A program made the translations under genes and the position numbers. From Melioribacter sp. (lineage in GTDB: Bacteria > Bacteroidota > Ignavibacteria > Ignavibacteriales > Melioribacteraceae), in the NCBI GenBank assembly GCA_020723965.1, contig DYHW01000007.1:1-64000 (forward strand): DNA of 64,000 bases, given 5' to 3'. Of the stretch, positions 60,666 through 64,000 are shown piece after piece. Each line of letters begins with the position of its first letter. The stretch's first letter is position 1. The notes beneath the pieces were generated by a model that searched no databases, was not told where the DNA came from, and saw nothing but the letters and a program-made list of their open reading frames with translations.

Positions 60666-61985
60666 CTTCGTATTAAAGTTATCAACTTTTCTGAAAACTT
60701 GTTGAACCGGTTCGCCGCGAAGAGTTTCTCTTAATTTATTTTCTTCAACAGCTTTCTTCAAAACAAAAAGTGATTCTTCCAATGCTTGAAGTGTGTAATT
60801 AACATCTTCATCGCTGTGAGAGAAAGAGATGTTGTGAAATCCCTGCCAGAGAACACCGCGCTTGATCATCTCCTGCTGCATCAAAGATTTTTGCACGAGC
60901 GGATCGCCAGCTTTTTCTTCAAACGCAGCCATCGAGCGCCAGTTATAACCGATTGCTTTTGTGTAGTCCATTCCAAGTTTTAGAGCTATAGCATTGTAAC
61001 CATCTTTTATTTTTTTCCCTTTGTCGTTCAAATGTTTCGGAACGTTTTTGCTGCTCAGTTCTTCGATTGTTGCTTTAGTAGCAGCAAGAGAAAGAGCTTC
61101 GCCGCCGAATGTTGTGTAAAAGAAAATATCTTCATCTGCAAGATCCATAATTTTTCTTTTCCCTGTTAGAATAGAGATCGGCATTCCGTTAGCAACAGCT
61201 TTTGAATAGGTTGCAAGGTCGGGGGTAATTCCAAAAAATTCTTGCGCGCCGCCAAGCGCCATTCTAAATCCTGTCCACATTTCGTCAAAGATCAGAACAA
61301 TTCCTTTTTGCTTGCACAAATCGGCAAGCTTGTGCAAGAAATTATCTTTTGGTTCTGCAAAGACAACAGGTTCTAAAATTATTGCAGCAACATCGTCGTC
61401 AATTGATTTTTTTACTGAGTCAATATCGTTGTAATTAAATGTGAAAGACATTGCTTGAACTGCTTCTGGAATTCCATTATTGCGCGCTGTAACTGCTATA
61501 TACCAATCGTGCCAGCCGTGATAACCGCAGCAGAGAATTTTATTTTTACCTGTGTATGCGCGCGCCAATCGAACTGCAGCGCTTGTAGCATCGGCGCCGG
61601 TTTTGCTGTAACGAATAGCTTCAGCATTCGGTACTATCTTTCGAATCATCTCTGCAACTTCAACTTCAAGCGGGTGCATCATGGAAAATGTAATTCCATC
61701 TTCCAATTGTTTTTTTATTGCTTCATCAACTTTTGAATAAGCATAACCGAGCGAAAGGGGACCAACCGCCATCATGTAATCGATGTATTCGTTACCGTCA
61801 ACATCCCAAACATGAGAACCTTTTCCTTTAACTAAATATTTTGGCGCTACTCCTTTTACCCATTGCCCCGGTCCCTTTGCAAGCGTTTGAGTTACGGAAG
61901 GAATCAATCCAACCGCACGATTGTAAAGCTCATCCGATTTTGAAATTGTTGGGTAATCATTGTTTAGTGAAATTTTGTTGGGCAT
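60639..61985 (-). CDS. Class III aminotransferase, GSA-aminomutase-like
   Basis: Encodes 448 residues from the ATG at 61985 (GGAG upstream). PLP enzyme: DVDGNEYIDYMMAVGPLSLGY, KTGADATSAAVRLARAYTGK, GYHGWHDWY, IFDEMWTGFR and PLP-Lys in ATYSKAVANGMPISI. It resembles glutamate-1-semialdehyde aminomutase, but its operon partners are sugar enzymes, so a sugar aldehyde or ketone transaminase is more likely than heme synthesis. Its last residues KPSPKGRGF are encoded by an intergenic-type palindrome. Confidence 0.9.
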   Translation of the reverse strand: MPNKISLNNDYPTISKSDELYNRAVGLIPSVTQTLAKGPGQWVKGVAPKYLVKGKGSHVWDVDGNEYIDYMMAVGPLSLGYAYSKVDEAIKKQLEDGITFSMMHPLEVEVAEMIRKIVPNAEAIRYSKTGADATSAAVRLARAYTGKNKILCCGYHGWHDWYIAVTARNNGIPEAVQAMSFTFNYNDIDSVKKSIDDDVAAIILEPVVFAEPKDNFLHKLADLCKQKGIVLIFDEMWTGFRMALGGAQEFFGITPDLATYSKAVANGMPISILTGKRKIMDLADEDIFFYTTFGGEALSLAATKATIEELSSKNVPKHLNDKGKKIKDGYNAIALKLGMDYTKAIGYNWRSMAAFEEKAGDPLVQKSLMQQEMIKRGVLWQGFHNISFSHSDEDVNYTLQALEESLFVLKKAVEENKLRETLRGEPVQQVFRKVDNFNTKPSPKGRGF

Positions 61986-62001
61986 TTTAAATCTCCAGCT
62001 A

Positions 62002-62428
62002 TTAGCCGTTAGCATTTAGCCGTTAGCTATTTTCAATATGAAAGCGTTCAACATTTTTTTTATTTCGTTTATTTCTGTAATTAAATCAGTTGCAATAGAT
62101 TCTTTAATAAACCCCAAATCTTTTGATAGAATCAGTAAATATTCGGTTTCATTTGTAGAACCAGCAGCAATACTAAGATATTTTGCAAAATCTTTCTCGG
62201 TTTGTTTCCCGCTGCCTTCTGCTATGTTAGTAGGTATCGAAACGGCAGCTCTTCTTAATTGAGAAATAATTCCATAAAGCTCTTCTTTTGGAAATAATTT
62301 TGTTAATTGATAAATGTTAAGAACAAAATTGTGAGATCTTTCCCATACTTTTAATTTTTTGAAATCGCGCATTGAATCCTCCAATTTACGTCGGATAATA
62401 AAGCTAATAGCTAAATGCTAAGAGCTAA
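62002..62428. mobile_element. Inverted-repeat-bounded element carrying a four-helix-bundle gene
   Basis: A 27-nt left arm (62002-62028, TTAGC units around AGCATTTAGC) is matched by a reverse-complement right arm (62402-62428) with about four mismatches. The only gene inside is the IVS/S23-type protein, whose stop codon lies in the left arm. The right arm supplies the last codons (LALSI) and stop of the transketolase C-subunit gene. The other side abuts the aminotransferase ribosome site. No target duplication was seen. Confidence 0.65.
62016..62372 (-). CDS. Four-helix bundle protein (IVS/S23 family)
   Basis: Encodes 118 residues from the ATG at 62372 (GGAGG 5 nt upstream). MRDFKKLKVWERSHNFVLNIY, FPKEELYGIISQLRRAAVSIPTNIAEGSG and FAKYLSIAAGSTNETEYLL are diagnostic of the family first found in 23S rRNA intervening sequences. 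Its biochemical role is unknown. Here it sits within a metabolic operon rather than an rRNA gene, between inverted repeats. Confidence 0.92.
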   Translation of the reverse strand: MRDFKKLKVWERSHNFVLNIYQLTKLFPKEELYGIISQLRRAAVSIPTNIAEGSGKQTEKDFAKYLSIAAGSTNETEYLLILSKDLGFIKESIATDLITEINEIKKMLNAFILKIANG

Positions 62429-63316
62429 TTGCTTCATGGTCTTTTCAGTAATTTTTTCTGCAGTAAATCCTTCGTATTCAAGAACATCATTTAGCAATCC
62501 CGGTTTGAACCATTTATCCATCAACGCAAAGGGGAGAACGTTTGCCGTTTTTCTGTTACGTAAAAGAACTTCTGCAAGAATAGAAAATAAACCGCCCGTA
62601 ATAAAATGGTCCTCTACCGTAACAAGTAATTTGCATTCGTCAACTGCTTTTAAAATTGTTTCTTCGTCAATCGGCTTGGGTGTACGGATATTGATCAATC
62701 GAATTGAAACTCCTTTCGATTCCAAAATTTCTTTTGCTTTGAATGCTTCTCTGAAAAGAAAACCGTAAACAAGAATAGCAACATCTTTTCCATCGCCCCA
62801 AACTTCCGCTTTACCAATCTCAAATTCGTTATGTTCAACGACAGGTTTTGTGTTATTGTAACGAATATAAAATGGCGAAGAACTTGTAAAGATTTTTGTC
62901 AATCCTTTCAGCATATCATCTTCATCAGCGGGACAAAATACATTTACATTTGGAATGCCGCGCATAATAGAAACATCTTCAATAGCTTGATGAGTTGGAC
63001 CGTTGCCATCTGATAAAAATCCCGGCACAGCGCCAACAATCTTTACAGGAAGATTAGCAATTCCAACATCAGTGCGGATAAATTCGAAGGCGCGCATTGT
63101 TAAAAATGTTGCAAGCGCGTGAACAATTGGCGTTCTTCCGTGCAGTGAAAGTCCGACTGCCATTCCTATCATTGTTTGTTCGGTAATGCCGGTATCAATA
63201 AAATTGTTTTTAATCTTTGATGTAATATTACGCATTGCCGCTCTGTTTTCAGAAGTCATTACGATGAAGCGGTCGTCTTTATTTATAAGTTCTAATAGTA
63301 TTTCTTCGTATGTCAT
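62411..63316 (-). CDS. Transketolase, C-terminal (pyrimidine-binding) subunit
   Basis: Encodes 301 residues. VMTSENRAAM, NFIDTGITEQTMIGMAVGLSLHG with the catalytic-type Glu, and the C-terminal domain LVTVEDHFITGGLFS are typical of the split transketolase C-subunit. It needs the N-subunit encoded 2 nt upstream. The last five codons come from the inverted repeat of the adjacent element, so the original C-terminus may have been altered. Confidence 0.92.
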   Translation of the reverse strand: MTYEEILLELINKDDRFIVMTSENRAAMRNITSKIKNNFIDTGITEQTMIGMAVGLSLHGRTPIVHALATFLTMRAFEFIRTDVGIANLPVKIVGAVPGFLSDGNGPTHQAIEDVSIMRGIPNVNVFCPADEDDMLKGLTKIFTSSSPFYIRYNNTKPVVEHNEFEIGKAEVWGDGKDVAILVYGFLFREAFKAKEILESKGVSIRLINIRTPKPIDEETILKAVDECKLLVTVEDHFITGGLFSILAEVLLRNRKTANVLPFALMDKWFKPGLLNDVLEYEGFTAEKITEKTMKQLALSI

Positions 63317-63318
63317 CG

Positions 63319-64000
63319 TTATCTCGCCGTAATTGTTTCGGAAGTTATTTTTGCAATTGTTTGTCCGTGTAACTCTTTTAAAAGTTGTTCAACTTCTTCT
63401 TCATTGAAATTTACAAACCAACGGTCAGCGCGCCGTTCGATGCTGGGCAATCCTTTTCCGCGAATAGTATTTGCGATGACGACAGAAACTTTTTCTTTTT
63501 CGAATGGAAACTTTAAAAACACTTTTTCCATTGCTTCAAAATTATGTCCGTCAACAGTTTCGGTTTTCAACCCGAACGCTTCTAATTTTTTATCGAGCGG
63601 TTCGAGAGGTATTAAATCTTCAGTCTGCATGTTTGCTTGAAATTGATTGCGGTCAACAACTATTAAGAGATTATCCAATTTATAAGCAGAAGCAACCAGC
63701 ATAGCTTCCCACATAGATCCTTCATTCAGCTCTCCATCCCCAACTACAACAACAACTTTATTTTTCTGTCTGCGAAGGTAGCAGTCGTAAGCGACTCCCA
63801 TCGCAACAGAAAGATTATGCCCGAGCGAGCCGGAATGAAACTCGATGCCGGGAATATTTTTGTTTGGATGCCAATAGATAAAATCGTTTGTCTTGAGATG
63901 ATTTTTTAAGCGTTCCTCTTCAAGCCAGCCTAGTTCAACGTAAGTACCGTATAAGGCGGGAACGTCATGCCCTTTGGATAAGAAAAAATAGTCGCGGTTT
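63319..64000 (-). CDS. Transketolase, N-terminal (ThDP-binding) subunit, partial
   Basis: The frame is open to the window edge, so the start lies outside; an internal ATG at 63801 is not the start. RDYFFLSKGHDVPALYGTYVE and GIEFHSGSLGHNLSVAMGVA precede the ThDP motif GDGELNEGSMWEAML...NLLIVVDRNQ. With the C-subunit it transfers two-carbon ketol units between sugars. First visible gene of the sugar operon, which runs to 58259. Confidence 0.92.
   Translation of the reverse strand, partial: NRDYFFLSKGHDVPALYGTYVELGWLEEERLKNHLKTNDFIYWHPNKNIPGIEFHSGSLGHNLSVAMGVAYDCYLRRQKNKVVVVVGDGELNEGSMWEAMLVASAYKLDNLLIVVDRNQFQANMQTEDLIPLEPLDKKLEAFGLKTETVDGHNFEAMEKVFLKFPFEKEKVSVVIANTIRGKGLPSIERRADRWFVNFNEEEVEQLLKELHGQTIAKITSETITAR

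Noticed and set aside
60639..61985. hemL (glutamate-1-semialdehyde aminomutase) assignment
   Set aside because: The family similarity is general; operon context is sugar metabolism and no other heme genes are near.
1..64000. CRISPR arrays, tRNA or rRNA genes, prophage or defence islands
   Set aside because: All gaps were read; no regularly spaced repeats, cloverleaf or rRNA sequence and no phage or defence genes were found.

Overview
The window looks like chromosomal DNA from a member of the Bacteroidota/Chlorobi/Ignavibacteria group, most likely Ignavibacteria. This placement is inference from gene content. The DNA is AT-rich. Several secreted proteins end in a type IX secretion (T9SS) sorting domain with the signature YQNYPNPFNP...SGVY.Y.L...KL.LIK, a porQ gene is present, and there are many SAQ-type signal peptides. 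No rRNA, tRNA, CRISPR array, phage or plasmid module was seen. About 50 protein genes fill nearly all of the window.

Layout. 1-6.4 kb (minus strand) is a secretome block: a HExxH metallopeptidase that looks frameshifted at the window edge, two tandem beta-propeller proteins with sorting domains, and a GH13 amylase with a large inserted domain. Between them lie a 152-bp MITE-like element and a decayed gene. 6.9-12.9 kb (plus) encodes the complete pyruvate dehydrogenase complex (aceE, aceF, lpd), with a long palindromic repeat between aceE and aceF. 13-16.9 kb holds a TPR protein, PorQ, HtpX and a small envelope protein. 16.9-23.2 kb is a compact, mostly overlapping series: bamD, a hotdog thioesterase, an FG-GAP-like secreted protein, a secreted metallopeptidase, and a CcmA/CcmB-like ABC exporter. 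23.6-28.7 kb contains a DUF1015 protein, a TPR histidine kinase, serC and a lipoprotein.

29-41.5 kb (minus) holds a small H-type-lectin-like secreted protein, two tandem MIO-family ammonia-lyase paralogues whose cofactor triads both differ from Ala-Ser-Gly, hflX, a BatA-like membrane protein, a glycosyltransferase, a SpoIID-domain protein, a YciI-like protein, and a remarkable M28 peptidase-cyclophilin-FKBP fusion. 41.5-46.2 kb holds queD/queE, rpsT, a GlmU-like nucleotidyltransferase, a small outer-membrane barrel-like protein and a sirtuin. 46.4-50.2 kb is a four-gene TRAP transporter operon with a TatT-type lipoprotein (TPAT system). 50.3-58 kb has a YhaM-like exoribonuclease, a hybrid histidine kinase, an NtrB/NtrC-like pair and a MuiA-family protein.

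58.3-64 kb (minus, running off the end) is a sugar-biosynthesis operon: split transketolase, class III aminotransferase, SDR, KdsC-like phosphatase and a short NeuB-type synthase. This is a plausible route to an unusual surface amino- or ulosonic-type sugar. A four-helix-bundle (IVS/S23-type) gene bounded by inverted repeats has been inserted into it, and these repeats supply the last codons of the flanking transketolase gene. The strongest candidates for novelty are the three-domain peptidase/PPIase, the MIO-triad variants, the sugar operon with its inserted element, and the GH13 insertion.
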